This document shows positions 52,846 to 63,600 of a stretch of DNA of 64,000 nt, piece by piece. Source of the DNA: an uncultured Clostridia bacterium (GTDB taxonomy: Bacteria > Bacillota > Clostridia > RUG12999); assembly GCA_934792465.1 (NCBI GenBank), contig CAKVOK010000010.1, positions 11,768-75,767 of the forward strand, written 5' to 3'. The notes beneath the pieces are model-generated. The model saw nothing but the letters and a program-made list of their open reading frames with translations, was not told where the DNA came from and searched no databases. Each line of letters begins with the position of its first letter. The stretch's first letter is position 1. The position numbers were made by a program, and so were the translations under genes.

Positions 52846-53463
52846 ATGAAAAGAAGTTCAAAAGGTTCATATACAATTGAAGCAACAATTGTCATATCGT
52901 CAATGCTTATTGCTTTGTGTGCGGTAATGTTTGCGTTCATGATAATGTACCAAAACGTTGTTATAATTTATGCGGCTTCCTACGGTGCTCAGCAGGGAGC
53001 GAGGTCGTGGGTTAATACCGGTATATCGACGGACGGTTCTCAAAGAGAGTATACCAGCGGATTGTACAGTGAAATAGCGGAAATTACGGGCGGCGGAGAA
53101 GTTGCCGCAAAAAAGACAAAAATAGAGGACGCTGTTAAAGAAAAATTGAAAATGAGCATCTTTTCTGTTGATACGGCAGAAATCAAGGTGGATTTTAAAA
53201 ATAGCATATTGCAAAGAAAGGTTGTTGTTGATATAAATCAGCAAATTCCGATACCGTTCGGCAGCATTGCAAAGTTTTTTAACAACGGAGAAGCATTTGC
53301 AATCAAGGCGAAAATGGAAGCAACGGTGGCAGAGCCTACGGAATACATAAGAAATATCGATTATGCAATGGAATGGGTACGAAGCGCCGGGAAATGGTTG
53401 AAAGAAACATTGGGCGGCGATGCGGGAAGCAAGGCGGCAAAAAAGATAAAGGGGTTGAAATAA
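52846..53463 (+). CDS. TadE-like pseudopilin
   Basis: 205 residues. The N terminus (SSKGSYTIEATIVISSMLIA) has a prepilin-peptidase-type leader with Gly before the hydrophobic stretch and an acidic residue soon after. The rest is an extracytoplasmic domain ending in a Lys-rich tail. TadE-type minor pilins assist pilus assembly or secretion. The TAATG junction with the next gene indicates translational coupling. Confidence 0.85.
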   Translation: MKRSSKGSYTIEATIVISSMLIALCAVMFAFMIMYQNVVIIYAASYGAQQGARSWVNTGISTDGSQREYTSGLYSEIAEITGGGEVAAKKTKIEDAVKEKLKMSIFSVDTAEIKVDFKNSILQRKVVVDINQQIPIPFGSIAKFFNNGEAFAIKAKMEATVAEPTEYIRNIDYAMEWVRSAGKWLKETLGGDAGSKAAKKIKGLK

Positions 53464-55937
53464 TGCATAAAAAACAACAAAAAGGCGCTGTAACGGTGTT
53501 TTTGGTGATAATTTTGCTTGCATGTTTTATGTTTGGAGGCTTCTTTATCGATTCGGCACGAATATTGGTTGCTAAACGCCATGTTAAAAATACGGTTAAT
53601 TCGGCAGCACGCTCCGCATTGTCTTATTATGATGAGAGCTTGGTTGCGGAATACGGATTGTTTGCCGTTGACGGAGATACCGTGAATGATAATTTTAATA
53701 AATATCTTGCCAATAATCTTACAAAATCAAAAGATGACGGAATGTCAATGTTCAAGTATAAAATAAACAGTGCGCAGGCAACGCCGCAACGGGTGCTCGA
53801 GGGAGAAGAACTGCAAAGACAGATTGTTGAATATGAAAAATACAGAGGACCTGTAAATATGACCCTTGGGGTTGTGGAAAAATTTAAAAAAATTTTTGAA
53901 GATACATCCGTGGACACAGAAAAAATTTCCAATGCTACAGACAGTATAAACGACTTTAAAAATAAGTTTAAGGACAGAGGCGGTGTATTGGCTGCGGCAA
54001 AACGCAGTATAAAAAATACAGTAAAGGATAATTTGAAAAAGGGGATTAAGGAAAAGCTTTCAAGCGTTACGTCCGACTGGGTAACAAATACTTTGCCGGC
54101 AAAATTAAAGAGGCAATACGACGAGGCGGAAAAGCAACTGAAAAGTGCGGAAAAAACCTTGGAAAATTTGAGGATAGAACGAAATAAATACGAGGATGCG
54201 GCAAAGGCGGTATGTGACGGAAGCGAACAATACAGCACATCCGATACGGCAAATGATTATATAGACCAAGATAAAACATTGGTTCAGCAAGCGGACGAGC
54301 AAATTGCTCAATTGGAGGCAGATATAAAAAAAGCAAAAGAAATTATAGATGATGTAAAAAAGGATATTGAGGCTGTGAGAAATCCTTTGGCGGCTGTTGT
54401 ATTGAGTTGGGAAAAAGTAAAAGCGGAGCTGATTCCGGCGGAGCAGTCATACAATATTGCCAAAAGCAACAGGGAATCTGCCGAGAAAGAGAAAAATAAT
54501 GCTCAATCCACTATAGATAAATATAACAAGACAATATCAAATGCCGGCGGAACCGTTTGGCTGTATGAAAAGGAAATTGAAAAGCTAAGAAATGCCAACG
54601 ATGAAACGGCGCAGCTTTTGAACAATGAGGGCATTGATATTTACAACGATGAAGAATGGAAAAACTATTGCCGTTTGATTGATAAAAGCAATCGGACAAA
54701 AGAAGAAAAAGAGTGGATTAACAATATTGAAAAGCTGTATAATGATGTGTTAAACGCAACATATATGAAAAAATATTCCATGATGAAGAATTATAAGGAA
54801 ATATCATCATATAATTCAAAGCTTGCGGCAAAACAAAACGAATTGCAAAAGGCACAGGCTTCATTGGCAACAGCCAATAATAAACTTAATTCGGCAACGG
54901 AAACATATAACAGTGCCGTATCTGAAGAAGATACATGGAAACAAAAGGTAAATGAAATAAAAGCGGAAATAAAAAGACTTGAAGATGATATAACAAACAA
55001 GCAGAATACTATGGCGAGTATTGCCGACAGATTAGATAATATTCCGGATTTTAACGTAGACGGAATTACGGTTCCGGAATTGAAAACGAAAGTGAGCGAG
55101 CTGGCAGATACGGTGTCGGAATACAACAGCTTGTTTGCACTTATTAAGAAAATGGGAGAAAGCCTGTCAAAAAAAATGTCTTCAGTGGTGACGGGAAACG
55201 GCGAACGTGTTGCAGATACGGAAGAAAAAAATCTTATTACACTGATGAAGTCGATTAAAACGAATATTAAGTCGATAATGAAAATATGTACAAACCCCGA
55301 GAGTCTGAGAAATGAAATGTATTATATTGATTATGTAATGGACAAAAGTACATACTTAACATCTCAGACGTCAAGAAGCCATTATTTTAACAAGGCTGAG
55401 GTTGAGTATATTATTTACGGCTTTGATAGCCAGGGGGCTAATATAATAGCTGCTGTAGGAACGGTTTACAGCATAAGATTTATTATTGATTCCGCAAACT
55501 ACTTCTTTTATAATAATCCGGCTCCGGAGCTTGTTTCAAGAATTGCTTATGCGGTAGGTCAAGGCGCAGTAAGAGCGGCAGTCGATATGGTGAATATGCT
55601 GGTTGATTTTGACGGCGACGGTGCAAAAGGCTGCGCTGTATGCCCGTCATTGGATGATTTAAACTTAAAGCTGTCATATTCGGATCATTTAAGATTATTC
55701 TTGCTGATGAATTCGGGGACATCAAAGGATGCATTAAAAAATACCATTTCTACAACATTGGTTAAAGAGAAAAAGACAAAGGATTTGAATCAGATGTATA
55801 CACAAATCAAGGCAGAGGCGGAGGTTGAAGTCAATCTCGTTATTCTGCCTATGTTAGGAAGCGATTTGTTGCCGAATAATTATTTTAGGAACGGCAGCTA
55901 TGTTATACACGAAAATATTGTGGAGGGATATGAATAA
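53463..55937 (+). CDS. TadG/DUF5702-like large pilus-associated protein
   Basis: 824 residues from ATG 53463, which overlaps the TadE stop. One N-terminal helix (QKGAVTVFLVIILLACFMFG) then FFIDSARILVAKRHVKNTVNSA, typical of TadG and DUF5702 proteins. The centre (150-620) is a very long coiled-coil region rich in Lys, Glu, Ala and Asn. A C-terminal globular part follows (from about 640). The extended coil suggests a surface-exposed stalk or scaffold. The open frame upstream of 53463 lies in tadE and is not used. Confidence 0.82.
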   Translation: MHKKQQKGAVTVFLVIILLACFMFGGFFIDSARILVAKRHVKNTVNSAARSALSYYDESLVAEYGLFAVDGDTVNDNFNKYLANNLTKSKDDGMSMFKYKINSAQATPQRVLEGEELQRQIVEYEKYRGPVNMTLGVVEKFKKIFEDTSVDTEKISNATDSINDFKNKFKDRGGVLAAAKRSIKNTVKDNLKKGIKEKLSSVTSDWVTNTLPAKLKRQYDEAEKQLKSAEKTLENLRIERNKYEDAAKAVCDGSEQYSTSDTANDYIDQDKTLVQQADEQIAQLEADIKKAKEIIDDVKKDIEAVRNPLAAVVLSWEKVKAELIPAEQSYNIAKSNRESAEKEKNNAQSTIDKYNKTISNAGGTVWLYEKEIEKLRNANDETAQLLNNEGIDIYNDEEWKNYCRLIDKSNRTKEEKEWINNIEKLYNDVLNATYMKKYSMMKNYKEISSYNSKLAAKQNELQKAQASLATANNKLNSATETYNSAVSEEDTWKQKVNEIKAEIKRLEDDITNKQNTMASIADRLDNIPDFNVDGITVPELKTKVSELADTVSEYNSLFALIKKMGESLSKKMSSVVTGNGERVADTEEKNLITLMKSIKTNIKSIMKICTNPESLRNEMYYIDYVMDKSTYLTSQTSRSHYFNKAEVEYIIYGFDSQGANIIAAVGTVYSIRFIIDSANYFFYNNPAPELVSRIAYAVGQGAVRAAVDMVNMLVDFDGDGAKGCAVCPSLDDLNLKLSYSDHLRLFLLMNSGTSKDALKNTISTTLVKEKKTKDLNQMYTQIKAEAEVEVNLVILPMLGSDLLPNNYFRNGSYVIHENIVEGYE

Positions 55938-55939
55938 CA

Positions 55940-56872
55940 GTGAAAATGGATAAAAGAAAGCGAGGTTCACTGACTGTTGAGGCGGTTATAGCATTTTCGG
56001 TATTTATATCGTTTATGTTTATGCTGTTGTCCATGGTTAAAATATCGCTCGTTAAAATCACTCTTGAAAATGCCGTTTCGGAAACGGCAAAATATATTGC
56101 TTCAGCATCATATCCTATCGGTATGTTCAATGATATTGCGGACGACAGCAATAAGACGGTAAAGGCTGATATTGCCGAATTGAAAATAGGTAAAGATTTT
56201 CAGACAAAGGGAGTAGAAGCGCTTTACGAGGTCTTGTTTGCCGATTCGGAGGCAAAAGCTTTGAAAAGCGGGGACAGCGGCATAGACGAAATGTTCAAGG
56301 TTTTTAAGAATGCCGGAGAAGATATGATAAAGGATATTGTACTTACCGGTGCGGAAAATATTATATCAAAGGGTGGTTCAAAAGTCGTCGGGAATATAGT
56401 TTCTGAAATTATTGATAACAGCTATGTGGCGATTAATAAGGAAAATTTGACAGTAACAATAGCCAAATTGCCTGTTCCGCAACGAACATATGATATAGGC
56501 TACAACACGAAACAGTTTACGGATATGGGTCTTACAAAAAATGATTTTAATAAGGATGACGTTGTAATCGGGGTTGAATACATATATAAGCTCTCTTTTC
56601 CGTTCATGACAAGTATTGATATAAAGATGCGTGAGGCGGCGGTGGAACATGCCTGGCTTAACGGCGGGGCAGGAAACGTGACGACACGTACAGAGGGTCT
56701 GAAAATAAAGGATTGGACGGACGCTGTTTTTGGTGAGGAAATTGTATATATCACTGCCATGGGGAAGAAGTATCACAATGAAAATTGTTATTACTTGTGG
56801 AACAGCAAGATAGAATGTTATAAAAATGACGTTAAAGGGAGCTATACGCCTTGCAAAAAATGTGCTCCGTAG
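55940..56872 (+). CDS. TadE-like protein with C-terminal metal-binding-type motif
   Basis: 310 residues, GTG start at 55940 after GGAGGG; ATG 55946 is possible but farther from it. The N terminus RGSLTVEAVIAFSVFISFMF is a TadE-type anchor. The C terminus KYHNENCYYLWNSKIECYKN, then YTPCKKCAP, matches a small motif found at the ends of secreted proteins (His-x3-Cys and Cys-x2-Cys), likely metal binding. Second pseudopilin-like gene of the locus. Confidence 0.8.
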   Translation: MKMDKRKRGSLTVEAVIAFSVFISFMFMLLSMVKISLVKITLENAVSETAKYIASASYPIGMFNDIADDSNKTVKADIAELKIGKDFQTKGVEALYEVLFADSEAKALKSGDSGIDEMFKVFKNAGEDMIKDIVLTGAENIISKGGSKVVGNIVSEIIDNSYVAINKENLTVTIAKLPVPQRTYDIGYNTKQFTDMGLTKNDFNKDDVVIGVEYIYKLSFPFMTSIDIKMREAAVEHAWLNGGAGNVTTRTEGLKIKDWTDAVFGEEIVYITAMGKKYHNENCYYLWNSKIECYKNDVKGSYTPCKKCAP

Positions 56873-56888
56873 ATAAAGGTGAGTGGAA

Positions 56889-57476
56889 ATGTTAAATATA
56901 TTATATGCTTTGGAAAGTGTTGTTTTATTGGTATTTAATATTATCATTGTAAAAAGGAATCGGGATAAAAAGTTAAAATGCGTATTGATTTCTGCGATGA
57001 GTATAATAATGTGCTGTGTTTTTACTTTGATAAAGGCAAAGGTCGGTATTTATGATTTTTTGGTAATGCTGATGATTGCGGCGCTTAATGTAATTACCGT
57101 ATATGATATTAACACAAAATATATACCGGATGTATTATTAATCATCTTGAACGTGTTTGGGTTGATAACATCGTTTTTTATCCCGAACGGAATGTTTCTG
57201 ACGAGCATAACGGGAGCATGGGTGATAACGGGATTATGCTTTTTGGTAGGAAGAAAAACAAAAGGCGGTATAGGAACGGGAGACTTATTTTGCATGAGCG
57301 GATTAATGATGAGCATGAATTTTTCGAGTATGATGAATTTTATGTTCAGCGCATTGTTTATATCTGTATTATACGGAGTAATAGGGCTGATAGCGAAAAA
57401 GAAATCATTAAAATCGGAAATAGCATTTGCACCGTTTTTGCTGTGCGGATATATAATTGCGATTTTGTGCGGATAA
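56889..57476 (+). CDS. A24-type prepilin peptidase, copy 1
   Basis: 195 residues from ATG 56889. Several hydrophobic segments and the two catalytic Asp motifs of type IV leader peptidases: VYDINTKYIPD (about 76) and GGIGTGDLF (about 128). It lacks the methylase domain, as TadV and CpaA types do. It should cleave the Flp and TadE leaders. A second peptidase of the same family is encoded at 59934. Confidence 0.85.
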   Translation: MLNILYALESVVLLVFNIIIVKRNRDKKLKCVLISAMSIIMCCVFTLIKAKVGIYDFLVMLMIAALNVITVYDINTKYIPDVLLIILNVFGLITSFFIPNGMFLTSITGAWVITGLCFLVGRKTKGGIGTGDLFCMSGLMMSMNFSSMMNFMFSALFISVLYGVIGLIAKKKSLKSEIAFAPFLLCGYIIAILCG

Positions 57477-57479
57477 TAA

Positions 57480-57518
57480 ATAATGCCTACCGAACAACGG
57501 GTTTTGCGATAGGTTCGG
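57480..57518 (+). repeat. Copy of the dispersed intergenic motif (ATAATGCCTACCGAACAACG)
   Basis: Between the prepilin peptidase and FHA genes. CCGAAC pairs with GTTCGG around GGGTTTTGCGAT. GAACAAnnGGTTTTGCGA is shared with the copy at 63807. Confidence 0.6.
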
Positions 57519-57547
57519 CAGTCATAAAATAAGGAGGAACATCAAAA

Positions 57548-59023
57548 ATGACATTTAATTATGAAACTTTGGGAAATTCAAGTTATTTGGTAATTGATTT
57601 TAATTCCGACGAAAATATAATAAATTATCAAATGCAAATGCTTGTTAATAATGATATAAAAAATATTGTTAAGGCTAACAAGCAGCAAAAAAATAACAAT
57701 ATTCAAATTTATTATAACATTACATCGAGAATCTCTCTGGAACAGGCACTGCAGCACGGCAAAATATCCAAAGCGGGACTTATAAATATTATTGAGGGCG
57801 CATTGGACGCATTAGCTGAAATTGAAGAATATCAGCTCGCAAGTTCCGGAATTTTGTTTGATGAGAAGTATGTGTTTGTAAAGCCCGGAAGCTTTGAACC
57901 GAGCTTTATATATGTTCCCACATCAAATGAAAACGTCGGAGCGGAACCTTTGAAAAAGCTTATATTAGATTTAGTTGTGTCAAGCAAGGTTGAGGTAACC
58001 AATGATAATTTTATACAGGTATTGCTTGAAACGTTAAACAGCAATTCTGTCGGAACAGAACAGCTCAGGCAGCTGTGTGCACAGCAAAAGAAAGTTCGGA
58101 CACCACAGCCTGAAAAAAAGGTCAACGCTGCGCCGATGCCGGTAAAAAATATACCTCCTGTTCAGCAGGAACAACCGGCAGCCGGAAATGTTCGGCAAGT
58201 TCAGACACCGCCTTCGGTGCAGAAACCGCCGGCCGTTCGGCAGCCTGCCGTGCCGCAGCCTCCGCAAAAGGTCGATGCCGCAGAGAAGAAAAAAGAAAAG
58301 CCGGAAAAGCCTAATAAAAATAAATTTTTATTGTTACAAGCAGCGTTTGTTGCCGTGTTGCTCGGTATTGTTTTTTCGGGAGTGCTGAATGATGCAAGCG
58401 GGAATATAAATTACTCGTATTTGGGCGGTATCGTTATGGCACTGGCAGGAATTGATTTTATTATATACCGCGAAATGTTCGTAAATAATAAAGATACAAA
58501 AGATAAGAAAGAAAAGCAGCCAATCGCCAAAAAAGAAGTGCCGGCGAATAAGAATGTATCCGTTCCGGCTTCGGTATCGGCATCGCAGCCGAGCTATAAT
58601 CCGCCGGAAATAATGAGAAAGGTTCCGGAACAGCCGGTTTCCGTAGAGTCACGACCTGCACCGAATCGGTATCAGGCACCCGATTTTGAATCCGATGATA
58701 CAGACGTTTTGGTGGCGGACGACGGCGCATATTTGGAATATTTTGAAAACGGATTGGCAACTAAAATACACTTGGATAAAGAAAGCACCATAGTCGGGAA
58801 GCTGAGTTCGCAGTGCGATTTTGCAATACGTAATAACAAGGTCAGCAAAATGCATGCGGAGTTTATTTCAAGAAACGGGAAATATTTTGTAAAGGATTAT
58901 AATTCAACTAACGGTACATATATTAACGGAAACAGTCAGAGAATACAAAGCAATGCGGAGTATCCTATAAATAACGGGGACAGGATTACTCTGGCGAATG
59001 TGGACTTGACGTTCAGATGCTGA
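57548..59023 (+). CDS. DUF6382/FHA-domain membrane protein
   Basis: 491 residues. An N-terminal domain (1-175; SRISLEQALQHGKISKAGL) of the DUF6382 type, a Pro/Gln/Lys-rich linker (180-255), two hydrophobic segments (255-310), a second Pro/Ser-rich linker, then an FHA domain (about 400-490) with STIVGKLSSQCDFAIRNNKV, SKMHAEFISR and STNGTYINGN. FHA domains bind phosphothreonine. With the PP2C phosphatase encoded next it suggests reversible phosphorylation control of the pilus; a kinase gene is not present in the window. Confidence 0.86.
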   Translation: MTFNYETLGNSSYLVIDFNSDENIINYQMQMLVNNDIKNIVKANKQQKNNNIQIYYNITSRISLEQALQHGKISKAGLINIIEGALDALAEIEEYQLASSGILFDEKYVFVKPGSFEPSFIYVPTSNENVGAEPLKKLILDLVVSSKVEVTNDNFIQVLLETLNSNSVGTEQLRQLCAQQKKVRTPQPEKKVNAAPMPVKNIPPVQQEQPAAGNVRQVQTPPSVQKPPAVRQPAVPQPPQKVDAAEKKKEKPEKPNKNKFLLLQAAFVAVLLGIVFSGVLNDASGNINYSYLGGIVMALAGIDFIIYREMFVNNKDTKDKKEKQPIAKKEVPANKNVSVPASVSASQPSYNPPEIMRKVPEQPVSVESRPAPNRYQAPDFESDDTDVLVADDGAYLEYFENGLATKIHLDKESTIVGKLSSQCDFAIRNNKVSKMHAEFISRNGKYFVKDYNSTNGTYINGNSQRIQSNAEYPINNGDRITLANVDLTFRC

Positions 59024-59045
59024 AAGTATACCGGAGGGATTGACG

Positions 59046-59915
59046 ATGTATGAGGTTTGCGTGAGTTCGCATACGGATATAGGGGACAGAAAGCAAAGTA
59101 ATCAAGACAGCATTCTGTGCAAAACCGATATAATAAACGGACATAACGTATGTATGTTTGTTGTCGCTGACGGCTGCGGTGGATTGAAATACGGCGAAGA
59201 AGTGAGTAAACTTATTACAGTGCATTTTTCTTGCTTTTGGGACAATGAATTGAAATATCTCCTGCAAGCAAAACGTGTTGATATGAATGAAGTTGATTTG
59301 TGCCTGAATGATGCTTTGAACAATGTCAACCGAAGGGCGGTAAGGTTTAGTGAGCAGGTGTCGAGCAGAGTGGGTTCTACACTTACGATGTTGGTTTCGA
59401 TAGATAATAAATATATTATAAAGAATATTGGGGACAGCAGGGTTTATGTAAAGAAAAAGAATAAACTGATAAAGCTTACGGAAGACCAGTCACTCGTTGC
59501 GGATATGGTGCGCAGCGGCAGGATTACGGAGGAAGAAGCCAAAAACAGCAAAAGAAAAAATGTATTAACGATGTGTGTGGGAGCTTTCAACGAGTTAAAA
59601 ATATATTCCCGAAAAGGCAAAATTAAAAATAAGGATATATTTGTGCTTTGCAGTGACGGACTTCATAATTATGTATCTCCGGAGAAAATGCTTGATGTAT
59701 TAAAATCCGAAAAAGATATTTTTGAACAAAAAGCTCAAATTCTCAGAAACAGCATTGAAAGCGGCAAGGCGGCGGACAATGTTTCGTCCGTTGTGTGCGG
59801 ATATTATAAAAGAAAAAGGTTGCATACGTCTTCTATAATGATTTTAATCGGTATTATTGCAATTTTAGCGATAATATTCAAAGATGCGGTATGCGGCTTT
59901 TGCGGAAACAGATAA
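59046..59915 (+). CDS. PP2C-family protein phosphatase
   Basis: 289 residues from ATG 59046 (GGAGGG eight bases upstream). Motifs: TDIGDRKQSNQDSIL and FVVADGCGG for metal binding, SSRVGSTLTMLVSI, ENIGDSRVYV-type (here KNIGDSRVYVKKKN), and a late KAADNVSSVVC. A single C-terminal membrane helix (IMILIGIIAILAII) anchors it. It likely removes Ser/Thr phosphates recognised by the neighbouring FHA protein. Confidence 0.93.
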   Translation: MYEVCVSSHTDIGDRKQSNQDSILCKTDIINGHNVCMFVVADGCGGLKYGEEVSKLITVHFSCFWDNELKYLLQAKRVDMNEVDLCLNDALNNVNRRAVRFSEQVSSRVGSTLTMLVSIDNKYIIKNIGDSRVYVKKKNKLIKLTEDQSLVADMVRSGRITEEEAKNSKRKNVLTMCVGAFNELKIYSRKGKIKNKDIFVLCSDGLHNYVSPEKMLDVLKSEKDIFEQKAQILRNSIESGKAADNVSSVVCGYYKRKRLHTSSIMILIGIIAILAIIFKDAVCGFCGNR

Positions 59916-59933
59916 TAGGTTCGGTGAAATGGT

Positions 59934-60452
59934 ATGATGCTTGCAAAAATAGTGGTAACGGCAATTTTTCTTATAATTATAAACATTACAGACGTAAGAG
60001 AGTTTAAAATAAAGAATAAGACGGTCGTGCCGTTTATGATAATCGGTATCATAATTGGAATTATAAATAAAACCGTTTCGGACAGCTTGACCGGCTTAGT
60101 GCTGCCGCTGCTGCTTTTTCCGCTTTTTGCTCTGAAAATGCTTGGAGCCGGAGATATAAAGGCACTTTGTGCCATAGGCGCCGTGGTTGGATTTAAGATG
60201 AGCTTATCAACCATGATTTTTACCTTCTTGGCAGGCGGTGTTATAGGAATCGGGTTTATGGCGGTAAATTCAAATTTATTAAGCAGAATAAAGTATCTGG
60301 GCGCCTATTTAAGAATGTGCTTTTTAACAAGAACTATGCAAAAATATGATTTCGGCGGATATAATAAAAGTTATTTTAGATTTGCATATGCGATAACGGC
60401 AGGCACAATTTTAATGTTTGTAAATGAGTTTGTGCATATTGTCAATTTATAG
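59934..60452 (+). CDS. A24-type prepilin peptidase, copy 2 (TadV/CpaA-like)
   Basis: 172 residues. The catalytic Asp motifs are NITDVREFKIKNK (about 20) and LGAGDIKALCAIG (about 73), embedded in about six hydrophobic segments. Its sequence differs strongly from the peptidase at 56889, so the two were not recently duplicated. They may divide the work between Flp pilin and the TadE-like leaders. Confidence 0.85.
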   Translation: MMLAKIVVTAIFLIIINITDVREFKIKNKTVVPFMIIGIIIGIINKTVSDSLTGLVLPLLLFPLFALKMLGAGDIKALCAIGAVVGFKMSLSTMIFTFLAGGVIGIGFMAVNSNLLSRIKYLGAYLRMCFLTRTMQKYDFGGYNKSYFRFAYAITAGTILMFVNEFVHIVNL

Positions 60453-60530
60453 TATACTTGCAGGATTTAAGATGGGTAGCTTGAAATTATTTCTGTAAAT
60501 TCTACTTTTGCGATAGGAATTTTGTATATA

Positions 60531-60592
60531 AAAATCATCAGCTTGTCAAGGGACGCAGCCATGCGTTTTACCCTTTACATGCTGATGGTTTT
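60531..60592. terminator. Bidirectional terminator between Tad locus and mannosidase
   Basis: AAAATCATCAGC (60531-60542) and GCTGATGGTTTT (60581-60592) pair with one wobble. The loop holds AGGG/CCCT and ACGCA/TGCGT stems. Confidence 0.8.
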
Positions 60593-60661
60593 ATAATAAA
60601 AAACTAATTTTACGGAATTTGCCTCATATTCTCGCAGATTGATTGACTGCTCTCATATCTG

Positions 60662-63600
60662 CTATATTTTTGCGCCTTTTAACTTAATTGTTACAATTTC
60701 GAAATTGCTCACATTAATGTTAAGCGCATTTCCTCCGTCGGAAATTTTTTCTTCGTCATTTTCCAGCATATCACAGATATATGCCGATTCAAATTCAAAT
60801 CCGAAATCCAAATGAACAGAGGTTTTTCTGTCGAAAGCATCGTAAAGTCTGATTACAATGTCATCGCTGTCCTCGGCTTTTTTCACGGTTTCGATTATGA
60901 TATTTTCCTTGTCGGCTTTGACAAGTGAATATGCTTCGGGCAAAGAACCGTCCTGAGCGGAAATCGCAACGGCTGTGAGCGGATTGTTAAATACATAAGC
61001 CTCTTTAACAGTGCCTGCCGATTTGAACGAGCCGCTGTGCGGGAATACGGAATACGAGAAACGGTGAAGCTCTTTATCCGCTGCGGGATTTGGGTACGTT
61101 GCGGATTTTAATACCGTCAGTTTGATTGTATTACCCTCGGCATTGTAGCCGTATTTGCAGTCGTTTAATATGCTGACGCCGTAATCGTCCTCGGAAATAT
61201 CCGCCCATTTATGTGCGCAAACTTCGAATTTTGCCTTGTCCCAAGAAGTGTTTTCGTGCGTGGGACGTTTGATGCTTCCGAACTGAATATCGTATGTGGC
61301 TTCCGTAGCATGGACATTTACGGGGAAAGCGATTTTCATCATCTGGTGCTCCTGCTTCCAGTCAATCTCAGTATCGAAATCAATTCTGCGTATATCCTCG
61401 TAAAAATATATTTTTTGCTTGATTTCGGAGCTTAAGAATTTGCGTGTTACCGTTATGCAATATGCACTGCCGCATTTTTCGCCGCTGATGCTTTCCGGTT
61501 TGCCGAGCTTGTAAACCTTGTCTTTGTAATAATCCGTGATTTCCCATGCGTCATATTCACGGGGGAAGTCCTCGTATACTTCGAATTCGTTGAATACACC
61601 GCTGTTGATTTCTCTTCCGTTTTCTTTATCGTATATTGAAGATATATTTGCGTTTTCATCGAAGCATACTTCGTAGAACGGTGTATTTACAACTCCGTTT
61701 TCAAAGGTAATACCTGTGTTTGCGTTAAATTCGCCTATAACCTTGTATCCGAGTGCCGGAACATTTTCGGCATAAATTTTTTCGTTTCCGAGATTTATAA
61801 CCGTGCTGCATTCAAAAGCGTTCGGATTGTATACGAATATACCTCCGCCGGTCTTGACATCAGCGGCAATTCGTGAGGTTTTTTCATTGATTATATTGTT
61901 TCCGCATTCCATGATTTCGGCATATTCTTTGTCTGTAGTTTCGTATACTTCAAAGATAGACGAGCCGGGTATTATATCATGGAACTGATTCAGCAGAATG
62001 GTTTTCCATGCCGAATTAATTTCCTCCTGCGGATATTTTGTGCCGTACAGAAGATTATCCAATACGGAAACGGCTTCCGCTTTTTGATACATAATTTCGG
62101 ATTTGCGGTTGTTGCGTTTGTTTTTCGCAATAGACGTGTATGTTCCTCTGTGCATTTCGAGATAAAGCTCGCCGACCCATTTCGGGGTATATCCGCTTGT
62201 TTTGCAATATTCATCGAAACTGTGTCTTACACGGTTTATAAAGTTCCTCGAAAAGTCTATGGTAGTTTTCGGTATACCGGGTATTCCGTGCGCAAGACGC
62301 CTTTGCTGTTCGAGCATATCTGCCGTAGGTCCGCCGCCTCCGTCACCGAAACCGAATGTTATGAGCGATTCGTTGCAATATTTTTTGTCATGATAACGCT
62401 TCCATGAACCGAGTACCTGTGACGGTCTTATATATCCTACATATGTTGTGTAATTCACCGGTTTTCCGTCTGCCGGCAAATCCTGCGCCGTCATGAAATA
62501 TGTAAATATTTCGCTGCCGTCAATGCCCTGCCACATAAAGCTGTCATGCGGCATTGTGTTGGATTCGCTCCAGCTTATTTTTGAGGTAACAAAATATTCA
62601 ACTCCGCTTTTTTTCATAATCTGCGGCATAGCTGCGCTGTAACCGAATACGTCCGGCAGCCATACGGATTTGTTGTCAACGCCGAATTCATTTTTGAAAA
62701 ATCTTTTTCCGAACAATATTTGACGTACAAGACTTTCTCCGCTTGTGATGTTGCAATCCGCTTCAAGCCACATTGAGCCTTCAAGCTCAAACCGCTTTTC
62801 TTTTACTGCGGTTTTTATTCTTTCATAAAGTTCCGGTGCATCGTTTTTCACAAATTCAAACAGCTGCGGCTGCGTTGACATGAATTTGTATTCCGGATAC
62901 TTTTTCATCAGATTAAGTACGGTTGCAAAGCTCCTCTGAGCCTTTTCTCTCGTCTGCGCAACAGTCCAGAGCCATGCCACGTCAATATGTGTATGACCGA
63001 TACAATTTACGGTCTGCTCGGATTTTCCGCATATTTTGCCGTAAAATACATCCTTCATGTATGCGGACGCTTCGTCTATGCTTTTGTAAAATTCGGGCGA
63101 CTTGGGCACAAGAAAATTAATTTTCTTAACCGCTTCATCGAGATATTTTATTATAGTTATGTAGTTGTCGCTGTCCTCGTCAAAGCATTTCATTGCGTCA
63201 TACGGAACATGAATATCGTAGTAAATGTCATTTATTTTTATATCCTCGATTATAAGCTCCGGTATAATGTCAAAATATCCGCCGTTCATACCGGTGTAAA
63301 AATATATCATAATATCGTATTCGGTATCGGATTCCAGCGGTACGGTCGTGTGGTTTGTATCAAGCCCCTGAACAATTTGTCCGTTCAAATATATAAGACC
63401 CTGCGGGTTTGCCGCATCCCATTCGCCTTCATGACCTGTTGTAAGACGGAAAAAGAGTTCCTTTCCGTTTTCTTTTGCGGGGGTTTTGATTTTGTTTTTA
63501 AACCAGAAATGCTTGTCCTTTCCTGAAATTCTGCCGCCCTTTTCAAATTTTTCAAATACGGCGGATTTGTCAGGGATATTTGCGTTTCCTTTATACTCGC

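Noticed and set aside
53373..53462. Upstream extension of the TadG-like frame
   Set aside because: It overlaps the end of the tadE gene; the TAATG junction at 53463 is the natural start and gives the expected membrane anchor.
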